From assembly GCA_965149945.1 (NCBI GenBank), contig CBCTTQ010000003.1, forward strand, positions 1 through 64,000: DNA of 64,000 bases, in the 5' to 3' direction. The notes under the pieces were generated by a model. That model saw nothing but the letters and a program-made list of their open reading frames with translations, did not search any database and was not told the origin of the DNA. Below are positions 1-8,141 of this stretch, piece by piece. The translations under genes and the position numbers were made by a program. Within the stretch, counting starts at the first letter, position 1; every line of letters begins with the position of its first letter. This DNA comes from JAHZFN01 sp965149945 (GTDB taxonomy: Bacteria > Bacillota > Dehalobacteriia > UBA4068 > UBA4997).

Positions 1-502
1 TGATACTCCCCTATAAAAATGGCTATTTATCAACTGTTTGTTGTGACATAGCCTTTTGAAAATACAACCATTATGATGAAAATATCCCATGACAGTTGGT
101 TGGGCTGCATGGGATATTTTCCGGTTATTTTTGTATAGGGTTTGGTTGTAATTATGAAAAAGTTTTCTGTTATGATTGACTCTCCGTCACAACTATACTT
201 TCGTACATCATCCTTTCATGACATATTCTGTACCAGCTATAGCACTGCTCTTGAAATGGCCGTCAACCATTTCATGGTTTTATTATAGCGACGAAATGTG
301 ACAGTTGAATGAACTGCGGCTGTGTTTCTACTGAAAACAAAGAAAACAATTTCGTAAAAAAATTCTCCCGCGTTTTTAAACGGTCAAACCAAACACCCCG
401 TATTCCAAACCGTCTTTCGCGTATCGGCAAGAAAAAATTTCCCCTCTCCCCGAATCATCGAAACATTCGTCGAGCGACAGACAACAATGGGTCTTGCCAT
501 AT
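1..502. other. Left-edge non-coding stretch with inverted repeat
   Basis: I see no convincing gene here. The only longer open frame (309-527) has no ribosome binding site and a composition unlike its neighbours. The clearest structure is a perfect 13-bp inverted repeat, AAAATATCCCATG at 79-91 and CATGGGATATTTT at 108-120, with a 16-base loop; it could be a terminator for a gene lying to the left. The heptamer ACAGTTG occurs at 92-98 and again near 301-307, and its complement CAACTGT occurs near 32-38. This could be the remnant of a mobile-element end, but I cannot assign it to a family. Confidence 0.4.
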
Positions 503-537
503 CAAAAAAAACGCGCGGTCATCTTAACGACCGCGCG
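503..537 (-). terminator. Intrinsic terminator of pgi
   Basis: On the minus strand a 9-bp GC-rich stem (CGCGCGGTC / GACCGCGCG, 512-520 and 529-537) is followed by eight T. It lies about 60 bases after the stop codon of the isomerase gene. Confidence 0.9.
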
Positions 538-600
538 ACAAAAACTCCATGATTCAATTGCTGCCAAAACAAGATTGCCAACTTCCCGCCATAACGTTCC

Positions 601-1827
601 TTATGCTTGGAATTTCCATTTTTTCTTATCATGCTTTTTGTTGACGCCGCCCGGCTGATCCTGCGGGTCCACATTACGAGTATATCCGCTTAAGAGACAG
701 GCCTGCACAAAGAACACCGCCAGTTTACCCAGATGCGCCGCATCCAGATTTTCCAGCTGGATTTCCATCTGCGGAACCCCTTTGGAGAAGGTATAAATTT
801 TATTTTCTTCCTTTAACTTTCTGGTAACATCAGTAAAGTCGCCGCCTGTTTCCCAGCCCAGCAGATCCGCGGTCGCTTTATCCACTTCATAGGTGGATAC
901 ATTTCGAATCCAGAAAGTAGTCTCAAACATACCGATATGTCCCTGAGAAAGCAAATGATGCAGATTCCGCAGTTCTTTGCTGTTATCAGCGATGATAGGA
1001 TAAATCCCCGCTTCATTGACACATTCACTTTCCGCGAACAAAAGGCGCCACCATTTGCCGAAAGCAATCATATACGGCGCGTAGCAGACCCACATTTCAT
1101 TGCAATACCCTTGATGGTAAAGGATGTTTCGGGCAATGGCATAACGCAGCGCTGTGTTATCCAAGGTAAAGCCGGAATATTCCTCCTGCCCTTCCCGCAC
1201 ACCTGCCATGAATTGATCAATATCCACGCCGGCCGCCGCCAACTGCAATAACCCTACATTAGAAAAGAGAGAGTAACGACCGCCCACTACATCGGGAGCA
1301 ATAAGATGACGATAACCCAATTTATCGGCGAAGGCGCCCAAACGACCGCCTTCACTGCCGGTGATGCAGACAATGCGGTTTTTAGCGTCATCGCCGTATC
1401 GTTTGATCATCCATTTATTCACTACACTACACGCCAGCAGTGTTTCCGAGGTGTTGCCGCTTTTGGTCATCATTAAAACCGCGACATCACGATCTTTCAA
1501 ATTTTTCAGAATCCCTTCCAGATGGTGACCGCTAAAGCCATGACCGGCATAAAACAGTTCCATTTTTTCCGGTTTCAGCGCTTCCACAACGGCTTTAGCG
1601 CCGGCGCGTACACCGCCCACACCCAGTACAATCAAAGCATCGCCTTTCTCCTGCAGCGCTTTGGCAACGGATTTCACTTCTTCATAGAAATTTGCCTCAC
1701 ATTGGGTAGCCGCGGTCAAAGAAACATTCACCGGATTTCTTCCGGACAATCTGGACAAATAATCTTTCTGCAACCCTTCATTTCGTTCATTCAACACATT
1801 GCCGGTATCCAAATAAATTTTCGCCAT
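601..1827 (-). CDS. pgi: Glucose-6-phosphate isomerase
   Basis: Cytosolic enzyme interconverting glucose 6-phosphate and fructose 6-phosphate in glycolysis and gluconeogenesis. The family signature is clear: VGGRYSLFSNVGLL at about residues 181-194, the SIS-type phosphate loop TKSGNTSET at 121-129, the acidic LFAESE stretch, and a lysine-rich tail after DQPGG. The chosen ATG at 1827 is preceded by a perfect AGGAGG at the right distance, giving 408 residues, slightly shorter than the usual ~450. An upstream in-frame ATG at 1944 lacks this site. The loops are divergent: GVGGVRAG replaces the usual GIGGSYLG, and LHHLL replaces the LHSMGQ-like stretch. The gene is monocistronic with its own terminator. 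Confidence 0.9.
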   Translation of the reverse strand: MAKIYLDTGNVLNERNEGLQKDYLSRLSGRNPVNVSLTAATQCEANFYEEVKSVAKALQEKGDALIVLGVGGVRAGAKAVVEALKPEKMELFYAGHGFSGHHLEGILKNLKDRDVAVLMMTKSGNTSETLLACSVVNKWMIKRYGDDAKNRIVCITGSEGGRLGAFADKLGYRHLIAPDVVGGRYSLFSNVGLLQLAAAGVDIDQFMAGVREGQEEYSGFTLDNTALRYAIARNILYHQGYCNEMWVCYAPYMIAFGKWWRLLFAESECVNEAGIYPIIADNSKELRNLHHLLSQGHIGMFETTFWIRNVSTYEVDKATADLLGWETGGDFTDVTRKLKEENKIYTFSKGVPQMEIQLENLDAAHLGKLAVFFVQACLLSGYTRNVDPQDQPGGVNKKHDKKKWKFQA

Positions 1828-2149
1828 AAGTATACCTCCTTTACCCAGACCGCTTACCACCGCAAGGGGCGTTTTCGGTCTGACTGTTCGGTTTTCGCTT
1901 TCGGAGTCCCGCAAGCGGCGCGTTATATTGTATACGCGATTCATTTCACAACGAGGATGCTCCCGCAGGGGCAGATGTCGGAATTTTCAGACAATACTCG
2001 CAAAAAAAATTCTTCCTTTTCTTCGGCTTGCCTTTTGGCGCTAAACGATCAGTTTTCACACCCTTGTTAAGTTGTCTGTATTCCTTGTTCGTCTGGCAAT
2101 CAGTTCCTTTTTTATCGGGAACTTATTATCCCTATTCTACACGCGACAG
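1828..2149. other. Intergenic region upstream of pgi
   Basis: No gene is seen. On the minus strand a possible promoter is TTGTGA (1946-1951) and TATAAC (1922-1927) with 18-bp spacing, leaving a leader of about 90 bases. The match is only moderate and I cannot confirm it. The rest shows no recognised riboswitch. Confidence 0.35.
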
Positions 2150-2186
2150 AAAAACACCTGCAAAAAAAACAGGTGTTTTTCCTTTT
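2150..2186 (-). terminator. Terminator downstream of fchA
   Basis: Symmetrical hairpin AAAAACACCTG / CAGGTGTTTTT (2150-2160 and 2170-2180) with an A/T loop. It has T-runs on both strands; the minus-strand gene ending at 2277 is the natural client. Confidence 0.85.
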
Positions 2187-2276
2187 TTTACGCAAAATTT
2201 CCAAAAAAATTTCGTTTTTCTGATTCACGCTCTTTTTTTTCATTCATCGTAACAATATTCCGCCTGCCGACCCTTT

Positions 2277-2906
2277 TCAGCGAGCAGCCAAATTACACAA
2301 GGTCTGCGCCCGACTTTGTTCAGCCGCCAACACCATGCGTTTGATAGATACAGCGGCGTTTTTCACATATTGCGCGTCCTGAATACTGCTCAAATTAATC
2401 ATGACATTTTGTTCGGCGCATTTTACCGCCGCGCAGAGCATTTCCACGCCGCAAGCCACGTCGGAAATCACCAACATGCTGCCGATTTCCGCCACTCGTT
2501 CCGCCATTTCCATCGCCTCCACCAGGGTTTCCGCCGCATGCAGAGGCACGTCACAGGCAACGATTGCCGCTTCGGAAAGAGCGGCGGCCTTGGCGGCTTT
2601 TTCCGCGTCAGTGTTTTTCGGCAAACCGTAAGCTTGGGAAAGAGGCGTAAATGCTTCGGCGTCCTGATCCACAATAGCCAAGATTTTTTCTTGCAGTTTC
2701 TCGCCTTTTGCCAACAACTCTTTCAATTCTTCTTCATACTGAGCGTATTTCTTTTTGCCGATGGTGAGACGGACTACCATATTCACCAGCGCCACACCCA
2801 TGGCGCCGCCCAGTCCCACCGCTCCGCCGCCTCCCGGCACCGGAGCGCTGCTGCCCATTGCGGTCACAAATTCTCGACAGCGTAAATCAATTAATTTTTC
2901 GGTCAT
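2277..2906 (-). CDS. fchA: Formiminotetrahydrofolate cyclodeaminase family protein
   Basis: Predicted cyclodeaminase converting 5-formimino-THF to 5,10-methenyl-THF and ammonia. The family hallmark is the N-terminal SSAPVPGGGGAVG glycine-rich stretch at about residues 18-30, followed by helical segments and a conserved aspartate region (DQDAEAF). The length of 209 residues matches the stand-alone (FchA) form rather than the FTCD fusion. The ATG at 2906 has an AGGAGG five bases upstream; an upstream ATG at 2963 has none. It lies 138 bp downstream of formate-THF ligase, so both probably serve a one-carbon folate route (fermentation of histidine, purines or glycine, or supply for biosynthesis). 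The terminator-like hairpin between the genes suggests partly separate expression. Confidence 0.88.
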   Translation of the reverse strand: MTEKLIDLRCREFVTAMGSSAPVPGGGGAVGLGGAMGVALVNMVVRLTIGKKKYAQYEEELKELLAKGEKLQEKILAIVDQDAEAFTPLSQAYGLPKNTDAEKAAKAAALSEAAIVACDVPLHAAETLVEAMEMAERVAEIGSMLVISDVACGVEMLCAAVKCAEQNVMINLSSIQDAQYVKNAAVSIKRMVLAAEQSRAQTLCNLAAR

Positions 2907-2980
2907 CGTTTCCTCCTGAAATTTTATATTTTCCCATTGAGATTCAGAGGTTTTTGCTTTCATCGGAGCATCCCGATAAA

Positions 2981-3008
2981 AGCAAAAGGCGGCCTATGGC
3001 CGCCCTTT
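2981..3008 (-). terminator. Terminator after formate-THF ligase
   Basis: Stem GGCGGCC / GGCCGCC with a 3-base loop (about 2988-3005), followed on the minus strand by TTTTGCTTTT. It sits between the ligase and fchA, so it may only partly reduce read-through into fchA. Confidence 0.75.
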
Positions 3009-3044
3009 GAATTTCTCATTGCCGCAAACAACCTTGCCGCGATC

Positions 3045-4802
3045 TCAGAACAAACCTTTTACTTCGCCCGTTTCCACATCAATATCCACACGACGATAGG
3101 CGGGGTTGGAGCCGGTGCCGGGCATCAGCTTGATATCACCTGCCATGGGGCAAAGGAATTTCGCGCCGCCGTAAACCAAGATGTCCTTAATAGGCAGCCG
3201 CCAACCTTTCGGAACCCCTTTCCAATTGGGTTCATGGGACAAAGACAAATGGGTTTTCACCATCATCGTGGCAAAATCATTGTAATGAGGATCCTGCTCA
3301 AAAGCAATAGCTTTCTTTTCCGCTGCCGGCGTCCAGTCGACACCGTCCGCGCCGTACACTTCTTTGGCAATAACTTCTACTCTTTGACGCAGAGGCATTT
3401 CCAGCGGATAGAGATATTGAAAATCGACTTCTTCCTCGCAGGCCTCAATGACTTCTCTGGCCAGATCAACAGCGCCTTCGCCGCCTTTCAGCCAATGCTC
3501 GGAAACCGCGAAACGAGCGCCTGCCGCCAATACGGCTCTGCGCACGATTTCTACTTCTTCGGGCGTATCGGTATAGAAGCTGTTCAGGCAAACCACCGGT
3601 TTTACGCCGGATTTCCGCACCACTTTGATATGATGGAGCAGATTTTCCAATCCCTTTTCCACCAATTCCAAATTTTGAGTGGTATAGGCTTCGTCCAAAG
3701 GCAGGCCGGGTTTCACAGCCGGACCGCCGCCATGCATCTTCAAAGAACGAATGGTAGCCACAATAACGCTGACATCAGGAACCATGCCGCTCAAACGACA
3801 TTTTACATTCCAGAATTTTTCAAATCCGATGTCCGCGGCAAAACCGGATTCCGTCACATGGTAATCCCACAATTTGCGGCCCACCCGGTCGCCGATAATA
3901 GAACTCTGACCAATCGCGATATTGGCAAAGGGACCGGCATGCACCAGACAAGGCTGGTATTCTCCGGTGCAGCAAAGGGTGGGATTGATGGTATTCCGCA
4001 TCCATGCCGCCATCGCGCCGTCTACTTCCAAATCGTGAGTGGTGACGGGATTACCTTTCTTATCATAAGCTAAGATAATGTTGCCTATGCGTTCCCGCAG
4101 GTCTTTCAGGTCTTTGGCAACCGCCAAAATCGCCATCAATTCGGAAGAAACGGTAATAGCGAACTTGGAACTCATCTGGAATCCGTCCATTCTGCCGCCG
4201 ATCCCGATAATAATATTACGCAGGCACTGGGCGGAAAAATCGATCACCCAGTTATATTCAATACGGTTCACATCGATGTCCAAACGGGTCAGATTCCGCT
4301 TGGCCAATGTGGCATCGTCATAGTTATATTCATGCTGCATCCGAGCGTTCAGAGCAACCATCCCCAGATTATGCGCATTAGCGATATCATTGATATCTCC
4401 GGTCAATCCCAAAGAGAACTCTGTCATGGGGATCAACAACGAATTGCCGCCGCCCGCCGCGGTACCTTTAATGTTCATGGTCGGACCGCCGCTGGGCTGA
4501 CGCAGACAACCGCCGGCTTTTTTACCCAATTTGCCCAGCCCCTCGATCAACCCCAGGGAAGTTGTACTTTTGCCTTCACCCAAAGGGGTCGGCGTAATAG
4601 CCGTTACCTCAATAAATTTGCCGTCCGGTTTATTTTGCAGACGTTTCATAATTTTGAGAAAATCCAATTTGGCGACTTTGCCGTAGGGAATCATCTCGTC
4701 GCGTTCCAAACCTAATTTTTCTACCCAATCTTCCGGTCTCGGCATATTTTTTTCCGCTTCCGCGGCAATCTGCCAATCCTTATACTCTCTGGGATCTAAC
4801 AT
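3045..4802 (-). CDS. fhs: Formate--tetrahydrofolate ligase
   Basis: ATP-dependent ligase making 10-formyl-THF from formate and THF. The P-loop TPTPLGEGKSTTS at about residues 72-84 and the glycine-rich MNIKGTAAGGG stretch identify the family. At 585 residues it is longer than the common ~556-residue form and clearly divergent: the usual REPSLGP block reads RQPSGGP, and the block after GGG lacks the typical YAQV/VPMED sequence. It is therefore probably a separate subfamily. The ATG at 4802 has AGGAAAGGTGG upstream. A promoter at 4880-4908 and a terminator at 2981-3008 bracket it; fchA follows. The whole reading frame is intact. Confidence 0.9.
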   Translation of the reverse strand: MLDPREYKDWQIAAEAEKNMPRPEDWVEKLGLERDEMIPYGKVAKLDFLKIMKRLQNKPDGKFIEVTAITPTPLGEGKSTTSLGLIEGLGKLGKKAGGCLRQPSGGPTMNIKGTAAGGGNSLLIPMTEFSLGLTGDINDIANAHNLGMVALNARMQHEYNYDDATLAKRNLTRLDIDVNRIEYNWVIDFSAQCLRNIIIGIGGRMDGFQMSSKFAITVSSELMAILAVAKDLKDLRERIGNIILAYDKKGNPVTTHDLEVDGAMAAWMRNTINPTLCCTGEYQPCLVHAGPFANIAIGQSSIIGDRVGRKLWDYHVTESGFAADIGFEKFWNVKCRLSGMVPDVSVIVATIRSLKMHGGGPAVKPGLPLDEAYTTQNLELVEKGLENLLHHIKVVRKSGVKPVVCLNSFYTDTPEEVEIVRRAVLAAGARFAVSEHWLKGGEGAVDLAREVIEACEEEVDFQYLYPLEMPLRQRVEVIAKEVYGADGVDWTPAAEKKAIAFEQDPHYNDFATMMVKTHLSLSHEPNWKGVPKGWRLPIKDILVYGGAKFLCPMAGDIKLMPGTGSNPAYRRVDIDVETGEVKGLF

Positions 4803-4879
4803 GTTTTTACCACCTTTCCTGTTATCGGGGAAACCGCCAAAGCAGTTTCTAAAAAAATCAAATCATTACGAATATCTTT

Positions 4880-4908
4880 ATTATACAAGATATTTTGTTA
4901 TCTGTCAG
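4880..4908 (-). promoter_or_regulatory. Promoter of fhs
   Basis: Minus strand -35 CTGACA (4903-4908), 17-bp spacer, -10 TATAAT (4880-4885). It overlaps the last codons of the upstream glycosyltransferase gene and leaves a leader of about 70 bases. Confidence 0.7.
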
Positions 4909-5989
4909 CAAATTTTTTGATTTTTTCAAAAACTTTCCAGGTTTTTTCCGCTGATTTTTTCCAGGAAAAGCGAGCCGCTTGCTTGAGTCCTCGCTTTCCC
5001 ATAGCGGCGGCCGTGGTGCGAGAAGTCAGCACCAATTCCATGGCAAAAATCAAATCTTCAACCCGTTCCACATCCACAAGCAACCCCGCTCGCCCTATGA
5101 CTTCCGGCAAAGAAGAGTGATCTCCGGCGATAACGGGTGTCCCGCAGGCCATAGCCTCCAGGGGCGGCAAACCGAATCCCTCGTAACGAGAAGGATACAC
5201 CAGAACGGACGCGCCGTTATACAACAACGGCAAATCGGCCAAAGGAACTTCCCCCAGCCAATAAAGGGCATCCTCTATGCCCAAACGGCACGCGGTTTTC
5301 ATCAACATCTCCTCATTGGCAGAAGACTTTCCTACCAACACCAGCGGACATTGACGCAAACCTCGGCGGCGCAAAGCGCCATAAGCACAAAGGAGCGCCT
5401 CCACATTCTTTCTGCCGGAGAATCCACCCACATACAATACATACGGTCTCGCAAGCCCATAGGTTTTTTGCAAACAGCGGCAAACATACTCCCGGGGCAA
5501 CGGCTGAAAAAAAGGATGTACTCCTTCATAAATCACCGTAATTTTTTCTTCTTCCACACCGCAAAGACGACAAAGATCCTCTTTGGTCTGATGAGAAACA
5601 GCGATAAGATGGGCGGCGTCTTCCAAAATTTTCGGCATTTGCCGAAAAAACAATTCCCTATAACCAACTCCTGTATATTCCGGCAGCCTATAAGGAATCA
5701 AATCATGAACCGTTACCACCGTCGGACAAGACAAGCGACTATCATCATAATCCCCGATCCCGTTGTGAGGCACAAAAAGCAAATCACAATCTCTTGCTCG
5801 CAACTGCCGTTCTGCTAAATGTTCCCAAAAAAAAGGATCCGTTTGGTAAGATATCCCCTCGCCCCAGCCCAGCAATTGCCGCTCTGCCGTCTCCGACTGC
5901 CGCAAATACTGCCAAATCATGGCGGCATAAGTTCCCATGCCGCTGCTCGCGTATTGAAATTCCGCCCGTCGATCCATCAAAACCCGCAT
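4898..5989 (-). CDS. Glycosyltransferase family 1 / GT4, CotSA-like
   Basis: GT-B fold glycosyltransferase of 363 residues. The N-terminal acceptor domain is followed by VLYVGGFSGRKNVEALLCAY, the usual start of the donor-binding domain, and by the E-x7-E region YPSRYEGFGLPPLEAMACGTPV that contacts the sugar nucleotide. No signal peptide or membrane segment is seen. The ATG at 5989 has GGAGGAAA upstream and overlaps the stop region of the CotS-like kinase gene by 13 bp, implying translational coupling. In Bacillus the spore-coat genes cotS and cotSA form a similar kinase/glycosyltransferase pair, so a role in decorating a spore or cell-surface layer is a reasonable inference. The substrate is unknown. 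Confidence 0.82.
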   Translation of the reverse strand: MRVLMDRRAEFQYASSGMGTYAAMIWQYLRQSETAERQLLGWGEGISYQTDPFFWEHLAERQLRARDCDLLFVPHNGIGDYDDSRLSCPTVVTVHDLIPYRLPEYTGVGYRELFFRQMPKILEDAAHLIAVSHQTKEDLCRLCGVEEEKITVIYEGVHPFFQPLPREYVCRCLQKTYGLARPYVLYVGGFSGRKNVEALLCAYGALRRRGLRQCPLVLVGKSSANEEMLMKTACRLGIEDALYWLGEVPLADLPLLYNGASVLVYPSRYEGFGLPPLEAMACGTPVIAGDHSSLPEVIGRAGLLVDVERVEDLIFAMELVLTSRTTAAAMGKRGLKQAARFSWKKSAEKTWKVFEKIKKFADR

Positions 5990-7035
5990 TGGATTTCCTC
6001 CTTCAAACATGCTAAAAACCGCCGACGCGGTTCAAGCAAATCTACATATTCCGTCAAACGACGATCTAACCGTCCGCGGCGGCCGCGACGCAGTTGTTCA
6101 TTGACCAATTGAGGAACTTCCTCATAAAACGCCAGCCCCATCTGCCAAATCTCCTGGGGAAAGCAGAGATAATCTCGAAGGAGACGCCGTTCTCCTTCTT
6201 CCAAAGGTAAAAATTTCCGGTAGCGGCGCAAAAACGCTAACGCCAAGGAAGGCTGATAAGTATTGCTTTTGCCCAAGCGCCATAAAATTGAAGCCAAGTC
6301 ATGAACAAACACATCGCTGATGCAGTAATCAAAATCCACAAAAGCAACCGTTGTCCGCGGTGATTCCGCCCGCGGATCCAACAGAATATTATGATTTGCC
6401 AAATCATGATGACAAAGGCAGCCTCGCTTTCGGTATTCCTCCGCCAAAGGCGCGTAATAAATCTCCAGCCGCCGCGCCACTTCTTCTGCTTCCGCTAAGG
6501 CTTCCCCGATCTGTCCTTCGTAAAGAAAATCAAAATAACACTTTTGAGATATCTGCCGCAGGCGATGACGCCAGCGGCGCAAGTCCGCCACTTTTTGCTC
6601 CACAATGGCCGGGAAACGCCCGATCTTGCAACGATCGGGATAGCGGCGGTATTGAAATCCCGCTCCCTGACGGTGCAAATCCGCCAATGGTTCCGCAATC
6701 CGCAAAACCTGTTCCTCCTGTCTGAAATCCACCGCCGTCCCGGACAAATAAGGCATCAAAAAAAATCGTCCGTCCCCGCGATCGGCCGCCTCCAATGTCC
6801 AGGCCCCGTCCACTGTCGGGATCACCGCCGCCACCCTGCACCCCGCTTTGAGCCAATGGGCGCAGGCTTCCGCAATAAACGCGAATTCCTCCGGCGGATA
6901 ACTTACCGGCTTCAGCACAAAATCACCCTTATCGGTACGCAATCGATAAATACTCCGATTTCCTTTCGCTGAAAGCAACAAAAAATCTTCAATTCGCAAA
7001 TGATATCCCTCCGCAATGAGCGATAAGTCCAACAT
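5977..7035 (-). CDS. CotS-family kinase-like (APH fold) protein
   Basis: Aminoglycoside-phosphotransferase-fold protein of 352 residues resembling CotS/YutH/YsxE spore-coat kinases. The catalytic loop HHDLANHNIL (about residue 213) and the metal-binding FVDFDY (about 232) are intact, and a nucleotide-binding lysine is visible in the N-lobe (DFVLKP). A small-molecule or sugar phosphotransferase activity is thus possible. It is the first gene of a two-gene unit with the glycosyltransferase, overlapping it. The start at 7035 is an ATG followed by LDLSLIAEG, with a GGGAGGA-like site just upstream. Spore-coat function is inferred from family and pairing only; such kinases also occur in organisms not known to sporulate. 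Confidence 0.75.
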   Translation of the reverse strand: MLDLSLIAEGYHLRIEDFLLLSAKGNRSIYRLRTDKGDFVLKPVSYPPEEFAFIAEACAHWLKAGCRVAAVIPTVDGAWTLEAADRGDGRFFLMPYLSGTAVDFRQEEQVLRIAEPLADLHRQGAGFQYRRYPDRCKIGRFPAIVEQKVADLRRWRHRLRQISQKCYFDFLYEGQIGEALAEAEEVARRLEIYYAPLAEEYRKRGCLCHHDLANHNILLDPRAESPRTTVAFVDFDYCISDVFVHDLASILWRLGKSNTYQPSLALAFLRRYRKFLPLEEGERRLLRDYLCFPQEIWQMGLAFYEEVPQLVNEQLRRGRRGRLDRRLTEYVDLLEPRRRFLACLKEEIQCGF

Positions 7036-7150
7036 AACAATCCTCCCTTCTTTTCTGAATTTCTATGCGTCGATCGCCTTCTTTATTCTATCAGCGCCCT
7101 TCTATCAATCCCCCGAACGGCATAGGATGATAGCGTCAGGAGGGATCGTC

Positions 7151-7504
7151 ATGCCAACAAACAAATGCCCCATGAGCAATCTTGCCATTGAACAGATCAA
7201 AGATCTGAGCGCCAGCTACAAGCTGGCGCTGGAGGCCGCCGCCCATTACAATGCCATTGCCCTGGCCAATAAAAAGCAAATTGAATCCGCCCTTGCCCTG
7301 GCCGATCGACTGAGACAAGTGTTGGAAGGATATCTGCGCGGCTGGGAACAAGGGTTCCCCTGCCTCACCTATTCCTGCGGCTGGGAATATTGTCAGCGCA
7401 ACCTGCAAATTCTTAACTCTCTGCCCAATTTGCCGGATCCGCCGGGAGACCCCGGCAGCGACATTCATATCAACGCTACCCAACTGACCACAGACAGCGA
7501 CTGA
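7151..7504 (+). CDS. Small conserved-looking protein of unknown function
   Basis: I do not recognise this 117-residue protein. The ATG at 7151 is preceded by AGGAGGG (7138-7144), so translation is likely; the longer frame from 7016 would overlap the divergent CotS gene start and lacks a site. The middle (about residues 8-60) is predicted as two long amphipathic helices rich in Ala and Leu. Then comes a cysteine cluster CLTYSCGWEYC and a Pro/Gly/Asp-rich tail (PDPPGDPGSD). It is divergent from the CotS-like gene with 115 bp between the starts. A structural or spore-associated role is only a guess from position. Confidence 0.6.
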   Translation: MPTNKCPMSNLAIEQIKDLSASYKLALEAAAHYNAIALANKKQIESALALADRLRQVLEGYLRGWEQGFPCLTYSCGWEYCQRNLQILNSLPNLPDPPGDPGSDIHINATQLTTDSD

Positions 7505-7833
7505 ATAAAGCAACCGGTGCAGTTAACGCAGAAAAAAACACCTTCCCCTACCCTCTGTCACCTTTTATTCCGCGTTTTCTGCATTTTCTGGCTCTATCCC
7601 GCCAAACATCGCAAGCAGACAAAAAACAGCTTCAGCGACAGTTTCATGACCGTTTCTCTGAGCCGCGGAATTGTTTACCGCAAACAAAAGACCTGTTCCC
7701 GCCTTTTTTGCTATTTTTACCAAACAATTTTCCTTTTCCCTTTTCGCGATGAAAAATTTTCATACAAAATTGACAACCCCTAGATTTAGTGGCAAATCCC
7801 CCGATTTTCCGAAAGAATTCTAGCAGGGCAAAA
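7505..7833. other. Intergenic stretch before the NrdR region
   Basis: No gene, RNA or clear terminator recognised. The sequence becomes AT-rich towards the regulatory region of nrdD. Short open frames on either strand lack ribosome binding sites. Confidence 0.5.
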
Positions 7834-7849
7834 ACACAACATCTTGTGA
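7834..7849. promoter_or_regulatory. NrdR-box-like dyad 1
   Basis: ACACAACATCTTGTGA resembles the NrdR box (acaCwAtATaTwGtgt) and is nearly identical to the perfect dyad at 7901-7916. NrdR represses ribonucleotide reductase genes, and nrdD follows. Confidence 0.6.
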
Positions 7850-7900
7850 AAAACACAGAGCAGACAAGGATTTCGAGCATCGTTCTTTTCAAACGAGATA

Positions 7901-7916
7901 ACACAACATGTTGTGT
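7901..7916. promoter_or_regulatory. NrdR-box-like dyad 2 (perfect palindrome)
   Basis: ACACAACATGTTGTGT is a perfect 16-bp palindrome matching 14 of 16 positions of the NrdR consensus. Its centre is 42 bp (four helical turns) from that of dyad 3. Confidence 0.7.
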
Positions 7917-7942
7917 TTTTATTGCAATTTTGTCGGAAAAGT

Positions 7943-7958
7943 ACACAATATTTAGTAA
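7943..7958. promoter_or_regulatory. NrdR-box-like dyad 3
   Basis: ACACAATATTTAGTAA matches 13 of 16 NrdR consensus positions. It lies just upstream of the probable -35 of nrdD. Confidence 0.55.
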
Positions 7959-7966
7959 AATAGACC

Positions 7967-7995
7967 TTTACAAACCATCCGCGTTGTGATACTAT
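7967..7995 (+). promoter_or_regulatory. Probable nrdD promoter overlapped by a fourth half-conserved NrdR box
   Basis: TTTACA (7967-7972), 17-bp spacer, TACTAT (7990-7995). The -10 lies inside ATACTATATATGTGGC (7989-8004), whose left half is a canonical NrdR half-site, so repressor binding would block RNA polymerase. The leader to nrdD is about 140 bases. Confidence 0.6.
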
Positions 7996-8141
7996 ATATG
8001 TGGCGTCTTACGACAAAGACTCCGTAAAAATCTCAAAATATGCAAGATCCGAGAAACAGAAACAAACTTACGCGGGATCTTGTCACATACATTTTCTTCC
8101 GCAAAAACGGATAGTAAACAGGAATATTGGGAGGATACATC

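Noticed and set aside
309..527. 72-codon plus-strand frame at the left edge
   Set aside because: Ends within the pgi terminator, no ribosome binding site, basic random-looking product.
2937..4073. 378-codon plus-strand frame opposite fhs
   Set aside because: Antisense shadow of a well-conserved enzyme gene; no ribosome binding site.
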